The notes below the pieces were generated by a model. The model was not told the DNA's origin, searched no databases, and saw only the letters and a program-made list of their open reading frames with translations. A program made the position numbers and the translations under genes. From DATFVA01 sp963800255 (GTDB lineage: Bacteria; Bacteroidota; Ignavibacteria; Ignavibacteriales; Ignavibacteriaceae): 64,000 bases of DNA. The DNA lies in NCBI GenBank assembly GCA_963800255.1, contig CAWDAK010000003.1, positions 1-64,000 on the forward strand. Reading direction: 5' to 3'. Shown here in pieces: positions 19,499 to 29,335 of the stretch; position 1 is the stretch's first letter; each line of letters begins with the position of its first letter.

Positions 19499-22027
19499 AT
19501 GAATAATGAGCATATTCAAAAGCTGATCGACGTCAATCCAAACCCTGTTATTATAGCTGAAAAGAATTCGGGACGCATCCTATACCGGAACGCGGCTTTC
19601 TGCCGGACTTCCATCACGCGTGAGGATTCGCTTATAGAGTCAGTTGAAAGTCCGGAGAAAGAAAAACTTTCCCGATTTCTTAACGCTGCCGGGGGTTCAG
19701 CAGATTTTCGATTAAAGAACAAAAACGGCGGCACCTTACCCATCACACTCAATTCAAATAAATTCGACGAAGAAAATGTAATAGTATCCTTCAAGGATAA
19801 TTCTTCCTCCTCACCGGATGAGTACGGGACTGAATTAATAATTCACGAAGCTGCGGAAGAGCTTTATTCATATTCGACAAAGCTTGAAACAATAGTTAAC
19901 AGCCTCCCCATGGTTCTGCTTGAACTTGACAGCAATGGGATATTTGTACTGCAGAAGGGGAAGGCTCTTGCCGATGCGGGTTTTGCGGAGGGACAGCTTC
20001 TCGGACAGGAATTCCGTGATACGCTAGGGGAGGTGAAGATAACCCTTCATAACGGCGAGGTTATCACCACAACGGATGCATTCAGCCGTGTAATGAAAGG
20101 TGAGGTTATTGCAGGACACACCTACATTGGCGGCAGGTTCTTTGATAATTATTTTGTGCCGGTAAGGAAGGAGGGAACAAACCACGGCGGATTATTGGGA
20201 GTTTGTCTTGATATTACCGAAAGGGTGATCTTTGAAAAATCATACCGTAATACCGAACAGCGGTTCCGGTTGATAGCCGAAAATACAAGCGAGCTGATAT
20301 CCATGATTTCAAAAGGAGAGTATATTTATATTAGTCCCGCTTACGAAAAACTCTTCGGTTATTCTCTTGATGAAATTCAAAACTTTGGTCCGAAGGCCCT
20401 AGTTCATCCGGAGGATCTGCCGCTTCTTGATAAGTGGCAAAGCAAAGGCATGGTTGAGTTCCGTGTTAGGATCAAAGCAGGTAAATATCTATGGATTGAA
20501 GGTGAAAGTTTCCTGATTTCCGGCGAGCCGGAGATATCTGTTGGAATAGCACGCGACGTTACTAAACGGAAAGCTGCCGAGGATGCGCTGAAGTTAAGCG
20601 AGGAGAGGTACAGAATGCTCTTCGAGAGGAATCCGCTGCCTATGTTCGTGTACGATGAAGAGACTTTAATGTTCCTCGCAGTAAATGAATCAGCCGTGCA
20701 GCATTACGGCTACACAAAGGAAGAGTTTCTGAAAATGACGATTATGGATATCCGTCCTAATGTTGATGTACCCTTCCTGGTGGATATTATAAGGACGGGC
20801 GGGAACAGGATGAAGCGTTTCGGGATGTGGAGGCACATTCTTAAGAACGGGGTTATTATAAATGTGGAGGTTACTACCCACGCTATTACCTTTAACGGCA
20901 GGCCTGCAAGGATTGTACTGGCTGATGATGTTACCGCGAAGGTGAAAGCTGCGGATGCATTGAGGGAGAGTGAAGAGAAGTACCGTATGATTGTGGAGAA
21001 CGCGAATGAAGGCATACTGGTGATAAATATAAAGGGGCAGACCACCTTCGTAAACCCTAAACTTGCTGAGATACTGGGATATAAAAGAGAGGAAATAGAA
21101 AATAAACCGGTGCTTGATTTTCTTTTTGAGGAGGACCGCACAGCGGGAGAAAATTATATCAGGAAGAACGCGGAAGGTTCACGCGAGACTTTTCAATTCA
21201 GACTTAGATACAGGGACGGATCTGAGAGAATTGTGATGGTGAATGCGGTGCCTGTTTTTGATGAACGTGATGCTTACGCAGGGGGACTTGCGCTGATTAC
21301 TGATATTACCAGGCAGAGAGAGTCTGAAAGGGAGCGGGAGAAACTATTTAATCAAATTACTTCAGCACGCAACAGGCTGAAGATACTTTCAGCCAGGCTT
21401 ATAAGTGTGCAGGAAAGCGAGAAACGGAGTATTTCAAGAGAGCTTCATGATGAGATAGGGCAGATGCTGACTGCGGTTAAAATAGATGTGCAGAGGATTA
21501 AAGACGGGGTTCCTTCCAGCGAGATACCGGAACTTGCGGATGACTGCATAAAGCTGGTTGAAAAGACTATTTCAGTTGTGAGGAATCTATCGCTTGAGCT
21601 GAGACCTGCAATAATAGATGATCTCGGGCTTGCGGCTTCTCTAAGGTGGTACCTGGATAAGTTTCACCAGAGAACGGGCGTTGAGGTAAAAACTGAAATA
21701 GAAAAGATTTCACAGGAAATATCCCCGGAATCTGCAATTACCCTGTTCAGGATATGCCAGGAAGCACTTACTAACATTGCAAAACACTCTGAAGCTGATT
21801 ATGTTAAGGTATGTTTATATCAAAATAAAACTTCGGTTATATTGTCGATTGAGGATAACGGGAAAGGGTTTGATGCAAGGAAAGCTTTGATACAGGCTGC
21901 CCGGGGGAAAAGCCTGGGATTAATCAGTATGCAGGAGAGGGCTGAACTCCTGGGGGGAAAGTTCAGTATTAAATCAATGATTGGTTCGGGAACTGTTATA
22001 AAGGCAAGCTGCCGGGTTAAAAATTAA
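19499..22027 (+). CDS. soluble multi-PAS sensor kinase, HisKA_3 (NarX/DegS-like)
   Basis: 842 residues, no membrane segments. About five PAS-type modules (for example FRLIAENTSELISMISKGEY, RYRMLFERNPLPMFVYDEET, KYRMIVENANEGILVINIKG) lead to a HisKA_3 dimerisation domain with SRELHDEIGQMLTAVKID (phospho-acceptor H) and an ATPase domain with CQEALTNIAKHSEAD and SIEDNGKGFD. HisKA_3 kinases partner with NarL/LuxR-type regulators, and one begins immediately downstream: the TAA stop and the next ATG share a base (TAATG). That overlap implies translational coupling of kinase and regulator. Signal unknown. Confidence 0.92.
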   Translation: MNNEHIQKLIDVNPNPVIIAEKNSGRILYRNAAFCRTSITREDSLIESVESPEKEKLSRFLNAAGGSADFRLKNKNGGTLPITLNSNKFDEENVIVSFKDNSSSSPDEYGTELIIHEAAEELYSYSTKLETIVNSLPMVLLELDSNGIFVLQKGKALADAGFAEGQLLGQEFRDTLGEVKITLHNGEVITTTDAFSRVMKGEVIAGHTYIGGRFFDNYFVPVRKEGTNHGGLLGVCLDITERVIFEKSYRNTEQRFRLIAENTSELISMISKGEYIYISPAYEKLFGYSLDEIQNFGPKALVHPEDLPLLDKWQSKGMVEFRVRIKAGKYLWIEGESFLISGEPEISVGIARDVTKRKAAEDALKLSEERYRMLFERNPLPMFVYDEETLMFLAVNESAVQHYGYTKEEFLKMTIMDIRPNVDVPFLVDIIRTGGNRMKRFGMWRHILKNGVIINVEVTTHAITFNGRPARIVLADDVTAKVKAADALRESEEKYRMIVENANEGILVINIKGQTTFVNPKLAEILGYKREEIENKPVLDFLFEEDRTAGENYIRKNAEGSRETFQFRLRYRDGSERIVMVNAVPVFDERDAYAGGLALITDITRQRESEREREKLFNQITSARNRLKILSARLISVQESEKRSISRELHDEIGQMLTAVKIDVQRIKDGVPSSEIPELADDCIKLVEKTISVVRNLSLELRPAIIDDLGLAASLRWYLDKFHQRTGVEVKTEIEKISQEISPESAITLFRICQEALTNIAKHSEADYVKVCLYQNKTSVILSIEDNGKGFDARKALIQAARGKSLGLISMQERAELLGGKFSIKSMIGSGTVIKASCRVKN

Positions 22028-22689
22028 TGAAGTCAACAAGGGTCATTTTAGCAGATGATCACAAACTTGTAAGAGCGGGAATAAAATCTTTACTTGAAGA
22101 TTCAGAAGGGGTGGAAGTTATAGGCGAAGCCGGGGACGGGCGTGAAGCAGTAAGACTAACCGGAAAACTTAAACCCGATATGGTTTTTCTTGATATAGCG
22201 ATGCCTGAGCTTAACGGACTGCAGGCAGCGGAAATGATTAAGAAAGATTACCCCGAAGTAGATGTTGTTATACTCTCAATGTATCTTGACGAGGAATATG
22301 TTATACAGGCTTTAAAAGCGGGTGCTTCAGGATATCTGCTTAAGGATTCCGCACCAAATGAGCTCAGACTGGCGCTTGATACAATTAAACAGGGGAAGGT
22401 TTATATTAGTCCTGCTCTCCCGCGCGCAATGATTGAAGACTATAAAGAACGCCTGAGAACCGCATCCTCACCTGGTGAAGTTCCGGAAAAAAAAGAGGTT
22501 CTTACATCACGTCAGAAAGAAGTTCTGCAGCTCATTGCCGAGGGAAATTCCACCAGGGAAATTGCAGAAAAGCTCTTTATAAGCATTAAAACTGTTGAAA
22601 CCCATCGCTCACAGTTAATGAAAAAATTGGGGATAAGCGATATACCCGGATTAGTGAGATATGCTATGAAAAAAGGTCTGATAAGGTAA
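22027..22689 (+). CDS. NarL/FixJ-type response regulator
   Basis: 220 residues. Receiver domain with the acidic pair in ILADDHK, phospho-acceptor aspartate in MVFLDIAMPE (about residue 56) and lysine in LLKDS; then a LuxR-type HTH with SRQKEVLQLIAEGNSTREIA and KLFISIKTVETHRSQLMKKL. It is the cognate regulator of the HisKA_3 kinase that overlaps its start. Confidence 0.95.
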   Translation: MKSTRVILADDHKLVRAGIKSLLEDSEGVEVIGEAGDGREAVRLTGKLKPDMVFLDIAMPELNGLQAAEMIKKDYPEVDVVILSMYLDEEYVIQALKAGASGYLLKDSAPNELRLALDTIKQGKVYISPALPRAMIEDYKERLRTASSPGEVPEKKEVLTSRQKEVLQLIAEGNSTREIAEKLFISIKTVETHRSQLMKKLGISDIPGLVRYAMKKGLIR

Positions 22690-22783
22690 TAAAATCAGGG
22701 AAACCCTTATTGCCTCCCTTCCCCTAAGCCCTTAAGTTTGAAGTACTAAATAATTCAATCGAGGAGATTAAGGAGTCTTTCGC

Positions 22784-23164
22784 TTGCGGGTTTTACTGAT
22801 TGATGATAACGAAAATTTTCTTAAATCTCTTGCAAGATACCTTGGAGCTTTCTCAGATATGGAAATAGCGGGAGAGGCAGCTTCAGGAGAAGCAGCTGTG
22901 GAATTAAGCAGCAGGTTGAAGCCCGATCTCGTTCTTATGGATATAAATATGCCGGGATTAAATGGTTTTGAAGCTTCCAGGATTATTAAATCACTGTACA
23001 ATCCCCCGAAAATTCTGCTCTTATCATTTAATGATCTTCCCGAATACAGACTTGAAGCTGTTAGTTCTGGGGCAGACGGGTATATATCAAAGGTTGAAAT
23101 AAATTCGGGGCTGCTCCGGCAGATACGCTCTACATTCTCTATAACTTCCGGGGCGGCCTCATAA
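22784..23164 (+). CDS. stand-alone receiver-domain response regulator (CheY-like)
   Basis: 126 residues with only a receiver domain: acidic pair in LLIDDNENF, acceptor in VLMDINMPGLNGFE, and LSFNDLPEY and ISKVE covering the T/S and K positions. The start is a TTG at 22784, chosen because AAGGAG lies eight bases upstream and the protein then begins with the receiver's first strand (RVLLIDDN). No output domain, so it may act by phosphotransfer or protein contact, possibly with the neighbouring kinases. Confidence 0.88.
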   Translation: MRVLLIDDNENFLKSLARYLGAFSDMEIAGEAASGEAAVELSSRLKPDLVLMDINMPGLNGFEASRIIKSLYNPPKILLLSFNDLPEYRLEAVSSGADGYISKVEINSGLLRQIRSTFSITSGAAS

Positions 23165-23171
23165 AATAAAT

Positions 23172-23280
23172 ATTAAACGTCACCGCGTTCTTTAATGCTG
23201 CTGGGTCATCGAAAAAAAAGTGCCCTCTTCTTTTAGAAGATCCTGATCTTATGGACAAAGAGCCCTGGTGACGTTTTAAT
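23172..23280. other. long-range inverted repeat, possible structured leader or terminator
   Basis: AAACGTCACC (23175-23184) pairs perfectly with GGTGACGTTT (23267-23276) across about 80 bases, with a small inner hairpin CTTC-TTTTA-GAAG near 23227-23239. It lies between a receiver gene and a kinase gene, 75 bases before the kinase ATG. The right arm is followed by TTAATTTT, so termination or attenuation is possible. No known riboswitch family is recognised. Confidence 0.35.
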
Positions 23281-23353
23281 TTTCCTGATATCCGATCTCA
23301 AACGAACTGTTAAACTATAATTATTTTTACTACCAAGGGTAATCCAGGTTATA

Positions 23354-25072
23354 ATGAAACCTGAGTTCAGCATTAAAAACACCAGTCTGCCTGCATTAGG
23401 GGCATTCATCTTCTTTTTGTTTGTTACTGTATTTGCAGCGGGGTATCTCTTTTCGCGAAATGAGCTGAAAAAAACCATGATCGAGGCTGAAGATAAAATC
23501 GATGCCGTCGGTCATTTAAAGCAGACCCAGCTTAGTCAATGGCTTAAGGAAAGAAGGGGAGACTGCAGGGTAATAAAAGAAAACACTGAAAATTCATTAC
23601 GATTTTTTGATTATAGCAGGAATCCTGATACTGCAAAAGCAGGCGAATTAAAAGCCTGGATGGAGTCACGCATTCAAGGCTATGGTTATGAAAATATATT
23701 TTTCTTTGACGACCGCCTCAAATTAAAGCTAAGAACCGGCGAGAACCAGGAGAAAGGTTTTAACGAACAATTCTATTCCATGCTGCGGAAAGCAGATTCT
23801 ACCGGTGAAATCCTTTTTTCAGGTCTCTACAAATCTTCAGATTCAGGAACTCATGATATCGATTTTATGATTCCCCTGTCAATTCAGGGAAAGAAAAACC
23901 TTAGAGCAGGCTTTATTATTCTAAGATCAGACCCTGAATCTTTCATTTATCCTGTACTCAACAAGAACCTTTTTTACAAAACATCAGCAGAGAATATTCT
24001 AATGCAGAATATTCCAGGGATAATGGAGGTATTTAATCCCGCAAAGGGTATTTACGGCAAGGTTGAGTCTGTTCCATCATATATTTCTGATGGAAAAGGA
24101 ATTGAGGTTCCTGATACGGTATTTGAGGTACAAGCACCCCAGGATAAAAATATGGTTATGGCTGTTAACAGAATACCGGGCAGCAGCTGGTATCTTGTAT
24201 CAAGAGTGAACAGAGCAGAAATTGATGAGCCTGTGGAAAAGCAGAGAACAATGATATTGTTAATTACCGGACTGATTGCGGTGGGAGCATCTGTGGGAGC
24301 AGGACTTATATGGCGAAGCAGACAGGCAACAATATATAAGCGGCTTAATACGGAACTTGAAAATAAGATAACCGAACGCACCACGGAACTTGTAGCAGCC
24401 AATAAAGAACTTGAGGCCTTTGCATATTCTGTTAGTCACGACCTCCGTGCTCCCCTCAGGAGTATCAGCGGGTTCAGTAAGGCCCTTGCTGAGGATTATA
24501 AGAGCAGTCTTGATGCTACGGGAAATGATTATCTTGCCCGTCTGCGTGAGGCTAGTGACCGTATGGACAAATTAATAAATGATATACTTTCTCTCTCACG
24601 TATCACCCGTAAAGGACTTGTATTAAAAGAAGTTAACCTTAGTGAGCTCGCAGGATCTATAAGTGAGGAGTTAAAGAAAAGTACTCCGGAACGAAAAGTA
24701 GAATTTATTATTCAGGATGCTGTGCTGGCGAAGGGCGATTTAGTATTGCTGCAGTCAGTGCTTAATAATCTGCTTGAGAATGCTTATAAATTTACATCGA
24801 AAACAGAAAATGCGAGGATAGAATTCGGGAGCACTCAAAAATACGGTAAACCCATTTGTTTTGTTAAGGATAACGGAGCAGGGTTTGATATGAAATATGC
24901 TGACAAGCTTTTTTCGCCATTTCAGCGGCTGCACCATGAAGATGAATTTCCGGGAACCGGGATCGGGCTAGCAAATGTGAGGAAGGTAGTTCAAAGACAC
25001 GGCGGACAGGTATGGGCAGAAGCAGAGAAAGGCGCGGGTGCCGCTTTTTATTTTACTTTAAATGATAAGTAG
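23354..25072 (+). CDS. membrane sensor histidine kinase with Cache-like periplasmic domain
   Basis: 572 residues. TM1 near residues 12-33 (ALGAFIFFLFVTVFAAGYLF) and TM2 near 296-316 (MILLITGLIAVGASVGAGLIW is the region) bracket a periplasmic domain of about 260 residues with a Cache-like pattern (GYGYENIFFFDDRLKL). A coiled-coil linker leads to HisKA (FAYSVSHDLRAPLRSISGFS) and an ATPase domain (LNNLLENAYKFT, DNGAGFD, GTGIGLANVRKVV). The phytochrome-like AYSVSHDLRAPLR context is typical of kinases whose partner is a separate receiver protein. It is the only membrane-bound kinase of the block. Confidence 0.9.
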   Translation: MKPEFSIKNTSLPALGAFIFFLFVTVFAAGYLFSRNELKKTMIEAEDKIDAVGHLKQTQLSQWLKERRGDCRVIKENTENSLRFFDYSRNPDTAKAGELKAWMESRIQGYGYENIFFFDDRLKLKLRTGENQEKGFNEQFYSMLRKADSTGEILFSGLYKSSDSGTHDIDFMIPLSIQGKKNLRAGFIILRSDPESFIYPVLNKNLFYKTSAENILMQNIPGIMEVFNPAKGIYGKVESVPSYISDGKGIEVPDTVFEVQAPQDKNMVMAVNRIPGSSWYLVSRVNRAEIDEPVEKQRTMILLITGLIAVGASVGAGLIWRSRQATIYKRLNTELENKITERTTELVAANKELEAFAYSVSHDLRAPLRSISGFSKALAEDYKSSLDATGNDYLARLREASDRMDKLINDILSLSRITRKGLVLKEVNLSELAGSISEELKKSTPERKVEFIIQDAVLAKGDLVLLQSVLNNLLENAYKFTSKTENARIEFGSTQKYGKPICFVKDNGAGFDMKYADKLFSPFQRLHHEDEFPGTGIGLANVRKVVQRHGGQVWAEAEKGAGAAFYFTLNDK

Positions 25073-25109
25073 TACTATTTAAGAAAGAATAAGTTAAGGT
25101 ATAGATTCA

Positions 25110-27801
25110 ATGATGAAGAGTGAAAAAGAGATTATTGTATTAGTACTGGAGGACCAGGAAAGTGATTATGCGCTTGTGGAACTTCAGCTTAAGCGGTCAG
25201 AGATAAAATGCAGCCTCCGGCACGCAAAAACCGGAGCAGATTTTGCCAGGTTATTAAATAATGAAATTGATGTTATCCTGGCCGATTATAACCTGCCACA
25301 ATTTACCGCACTGGATGCGCTTGCTATTGTGAAGGAAAGAAAGATAAAGATTCCTTTCATTCTTGTAACGGGAACGCAGACCGAGGAGGTTGCTGTTTCG
25401 TGTATGAAGATGGGAGCAGACGATTATATTCTAAAAGCTAACCTTACAAGACTTCCGTCAGCAATTGAGCATGCCCTTTATAACAGGCAGATTGAAGATG
25501 AAAAAGAAAAAGCACTTCAGCAGCTGGAAAAATCTGAGAATAAATTCCGTTCATTATATGAATCGATGCCTTTTCCGGTGATTATTTATGATCCCGAAAC
25601 TTTTGATATCCATGAGGTAAACGAAGCTGCAACCAACCTATACGGATTTTCAAAGGAGGAATTTGCTGCGAAAAACCTGGTTGATATAAGACCGGTTAAT
25701 GAGATTGATAAGCTTCAAAAAAAGAAACAGATGTATTACCCCGACCGAGCAAGCTACCTTGGTGAATGGAGACATGTTAATAAATGGGGTGAGGAATTTA
25801 TTGTAGAGATAAGCAATTACCCTATTAACTGTTGACGGCAGGCCTGCACGAGTATCTATTATTCATAATATAACCGAAAGAAAAAGAACCTCAGAGGCTC
25901 TTCAGCGAAGCGAAAGGAAGTACCGTTCAATATTTAATGAAGCTCCCATAGGGATAAGTAATGTTGATGAAAACGGGAAAATGGTAAATGTGAACCATGC
26001 ATTCGCCCATATGCTGGGGTACACCCGTGAGGAATTGTACGGGAAGCTTATGTATGATATTACTTATCCTGACGATAAAGCAGCCAGCAAACTGCAGCTG
26101 GGTGAGCTTGTTTCAGCCAAAACTAAAAGTATGAGGATAGAGAAGAGATACCTGAAGAAAACAGGTGAGGTTGTATGGGCTAATGTGACGGTTACTGCCG
26201 TTTATGATGACGATGGTAAGTTTCTTTATACCATCTCTATGATTGAGGACATTTCCACGAGGATAAAACATGAAGCGATTCTTAGAGAGAGTGAAGAAAA
26301 ATACAGGGAACTGGCAGAATCCCTTCCGCAGATAATTTTTGAGACTGATGAACAGAGCAGGTTAATTTATGTAAACAGGCAGGGGGCAGAGTTTATGGGA
26401 TATGACATGTCAATTGTTGAAAGCAGACCGAACGTTATTTCTTTTGTTTATCCGGAGGACAGGGAGGAAGCACTGACCAGGACAATGAAAATTATGAATG
26501 GTGCTGAAACGAGAGGGGAAGAGATCAGGATGCTGAGGCGTGACGGAAATATAATTGAGAGCCTGATTTATTCTTCACCTATAAGAAAGGGAGATAAAAT
26601 AATGGGGCTGCGCGGAATTATTGTTGATGTTTCCGAACGAAGGAAGATGGAAGAGGAGCTGAAGAAAGCCAAGGAAAGTGCAGAGGAGATGAACAAACTT
26701 AAATCAATATTCCTGGCTAATATGAGTCACGAGCTCCGTACTCCTATGATAGGTATACTCGGTTATTCGCAGATGATATCAGAAGACGTTAAGGATCCGG
26801 AGGTAAAAAAGATGGCGGGTACTATAGTAAGAAGCGCCAACAGACTTACTGAAACGCTTAACCTGATACTGGATCTTTCAAAGGTTGAGGCGAATAAGAT
26901 TGATCTTCATTTTAATAAAGTGAATGTAGCCAGCATAGTAGAGGAATCAGTAAATCATTTCAAGGCAGCGGCTGAGGAAAAAGAACTTACGATTAATTTG
27001 AAAGCGGATAAAACTGACATTATCTGTTCCCTTGATGAAAGATTGTTTTCGCTTGTGATGGGGAATCTTATCAATAATGCCGTGAAGTATACTGATAAAG
27101 GGAGCGTGGATGTAAAGCTTACGCTTGAAAATGATGAAGCTGTAATACGTGTAAAGGATACAGGGATAGGTATTTCAAAAAAGGATACTGAAATTATATT
27201 TGAAGCTTTCAGGCAGGCAAGTGAAGGTTATAACAGGAGGTTTGAAGGCACAGGCCTCGGACTGACGATAAGCAAGAAATTTGTTGAGTTAATGCATGGA
27301 AGTATACAGGTTGAAAGTGAAATAAATACCGGATCGGTATTTACGATAAGGTTTCCATCCTTGAAATTAAAAGGAAACGATAAGATAACGGAGACTAAGG
27401 AGTCGGGTAAAGGAGAGATAAAGGAGCGGGTGAAGAAGAGGGACTCAAAGCTGCTGCTGGTTGAAGACGATAAGGTAAATGTTGATGTTATAAATCTTTT
27501 TCTACGCGATTACTGCGATGTTGATCATTCATCATCGGCGCTTGAGGCACTTAAAATGGTGAAGTCAAGAAAATATGATGCTATACTGATGGATATAAAC
27601 CTGAAGGGGATGACGGGACTGGATGCGGTAAAGCATATACGCCAGCTGAACGATTACAAGGACATTCCGGTGGTAGCGGTAACCGCTTATGCAATGGCGG
27701 GCGACCGGAAGCGTTTCCTGGAACAGGGATGCTCACATTACCTTGCGAAACCGTTCAGCAAAAAAGAACTGATAGAACTTCTTGAAACAATTCTTAATTA
27801 A
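25110..27801 (+). CDS. hybrid kinase REC-PAS-HisKA-HATPase-REC (one frameshift)
   Basis: About 897 residues when repaired. An N-terminal receiver (VLVLEDQESDYALV; acceptor in VILADYNLPQ) is followed by three PAS modules, HisKA (FLANMSHELRTPMIGILGYS), HATPase (NLINNAVKYT, GTGLGLTISKKFVELM) and a C-terminal receiver (LLLVEDDKVNVDV; AILMDINLKGMTG; YLAKPFSK). A frame break near 25832 falls in the second PAS; removing one base turns PINC-stop into PINVDGRPARVSII, a standard PAS end. The kinase is soluble. Two receivers in one protein suggest a phosphorelay. Confidence 0.88.
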
Positions 27802-27823
27802 AAACTTTTTTCAGCTATAATAA

Positions 27824-29314
27824 TTACTGCACTCCGTGACAATCTGTGCACGTAAGATCCTGGATATCTTCACCAAGATCTACAGGGTGCTGGAATGAAA
27901 GTCCATCCAGGTTTACCATAGTCGTATCATTTATTGTCTGCGCAATGATTGTATGGCAGAGGTTACAGTCTTTTGATAATACATTTCCTTTCTCATCTTT
28001 ATGCTCGCCGTCGTGGCACCTGAAGCATCCGCTGTAGTACATATGCCCGATATTGTTGGGGTACTTTTTCCAGCTGACGTTCATTGAAGGGAAATAATTA
28101 TTCTTGTAAATCTCCTGTACCGTGCGTATGCTTTTATTTATTTTATTCTGATCTGCATCGGGATAATACTGTGCGTAGAAATCTTTAATGTGAGTATTGA
28201 TGCTGTCAAGCGCTATATCTTTATCTGTATACGTCTGTTCAAGGGCTTCAACTGCTGTACTTTTAATGTAAGGAAGTACGGGGTCAATACTGTCTGCGGC
28301 CATAAATACATTTACCATCCTGTTAGGCTGGTTGTAGATATGCGAAGGGCGGTTATGGCAGTCAATACAGTCCATCTTCCTCAGGAGCCCCTTATCTTCC
28401 ATTTCCTTCTGGTTAAACTTAACATCGCCTTTACTGTACACGGTTACCTTGCCGGTTTCCCGGTTCTTTGCCCTTACCCAGTTGATGATCTGCCTTGATG
28501 AGTCGGCCGCTAAATAAGTAACTTGATTATCTATATTCATATGCCAGTGGATTCCTGTCTGCTTGGCAAGTATGCTGTTTCCGCCGCCTATCTTAAGCAG
28601 CATTGTAACTTTTGACCTTGTATTTTCTTCATCAGAGAGGTAGTAGTTAAAATCAACCTTCTTCTCAGCAAAGAAGTTTTTAGGCCAGTGGCACTGCTCG
28701 CAGGTTCCCTGGGCAGGACGCAGATTCCAGATGGGAGTGGGAATCGGCTTTGAATATTTATTAAATAATACCGAGTAAACCTGGTAGGATCCGGATATCT
28801 TCGATTTAACAAACCATCCCGTACCCGAGCCGATGTGGCACTGCACGCAGCCGACCCTGGAGTGAGGGGAGTTCTTGTAAGCTGTGTACTCGGGGTTCAT
28901 TACCTTATGACAAATGGTTCCGCAGAACTGATCGGTTTCAGTGTATTCGTATGCCTTAAAGCTTCCGAACGCGGTGAAGAAAAGAAGTAAAACTGTGCCT
29001 GTAAAAAATATGATGAATGACCTTCTCTGTTTGGGATCATTAAGGTCAAGCCTGGGCAGACTTTTTTCTTCAAATGTGCCCGCGTTTTTTCTCTTCCGGG
29101 CATTCCATATGCCCGCCGCAATAAGGATGAGTCCCATTATCAAAAAAGCAGGGAGTATAATAAAGGTTACAATGCCTGCGTATGCATTGGGTTCAGGGGA
29201 GAAAGCTTCAATTACAGTAAGGAAGAGAATGAGACCGAAACTAAGGAGTGCCAGTGCGGCACCTATTAGTGTAGTGGTGTTATAAAAGGTATCGGGGAAG
29301 CGTTTGTTTTTCAT
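27824..29314 (-). CDS. NapC/NirT-type seven-haem quinol-oxidising cytochrome c (ImcH-like)
   Basis: 496 residues. Three hydrophobic segments at about 13-36, 43-66 and 97-117 are followed by a periplasmic region carrying seven c-haem motifs. The first is the unusual CGTICH (CX3CH) in the NapC/NirT-type core; the others are CVQCH, CEQCH, CIDCH, CFRCH, CNLCH and CTDCH. Three N-terminal segments plus seven haems match the general description of Geobacter ImcH, an inner-membrane menaquinol oxidase used in respiration to high-potential extracellular acceptors. Here it is the last gene of a cytochrome operon, starting 21 bases after the cytochrome b gene. Function as a quinol dehydrogenase is inferred from family and context. 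Confidence 0.88.
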   Translation of the reverse strand: MKNKRFPDTFYNTTTLIGAALALLSFGLILFLTVIEAFSPEPNAYAGIVTFIILPAFLIMGLILIAAGIWNARKRKNAGTFEEKSLPRLDLNDPKQRRSFIIFFTGTVLLLFFTAFGSFKAYEYTETDQFCGTICHKVMNPEYTAYKNSPHSRVGCVQCHIGSGTGWFVKSKISGSYQVYSVLFNKYSKPIPTPIWNLRPAQGTCEQCHWPKNFFAEKKVDFNYYLSDEENTRSKVTMLLKIGGGNSILAKQTGIHWHMNIDNQVTYLAADSSRQIINWVRAKNRETGKVTVYSKGDVKFNQKEMEDKGLLRKMDCIDCHNRPSHIYNQPNRMVNVFMAADSIDPVLPYIKSTAVEALEQTYTDKDIALDSINTHIKDFYAQYYPDADQNKINKSIRTVQEIYKNNYFPSMNVSWKKYPNNIGHMYYSGCFRCHDGEHKDEKGNVLSKDCNLCHTIIAQTINDTTMVNLDGLSFQHPVDLGEDIQDLTCTDCHGVQ

Positions 29315-29335
29315 AGTACCTCGATGATTTGTATT

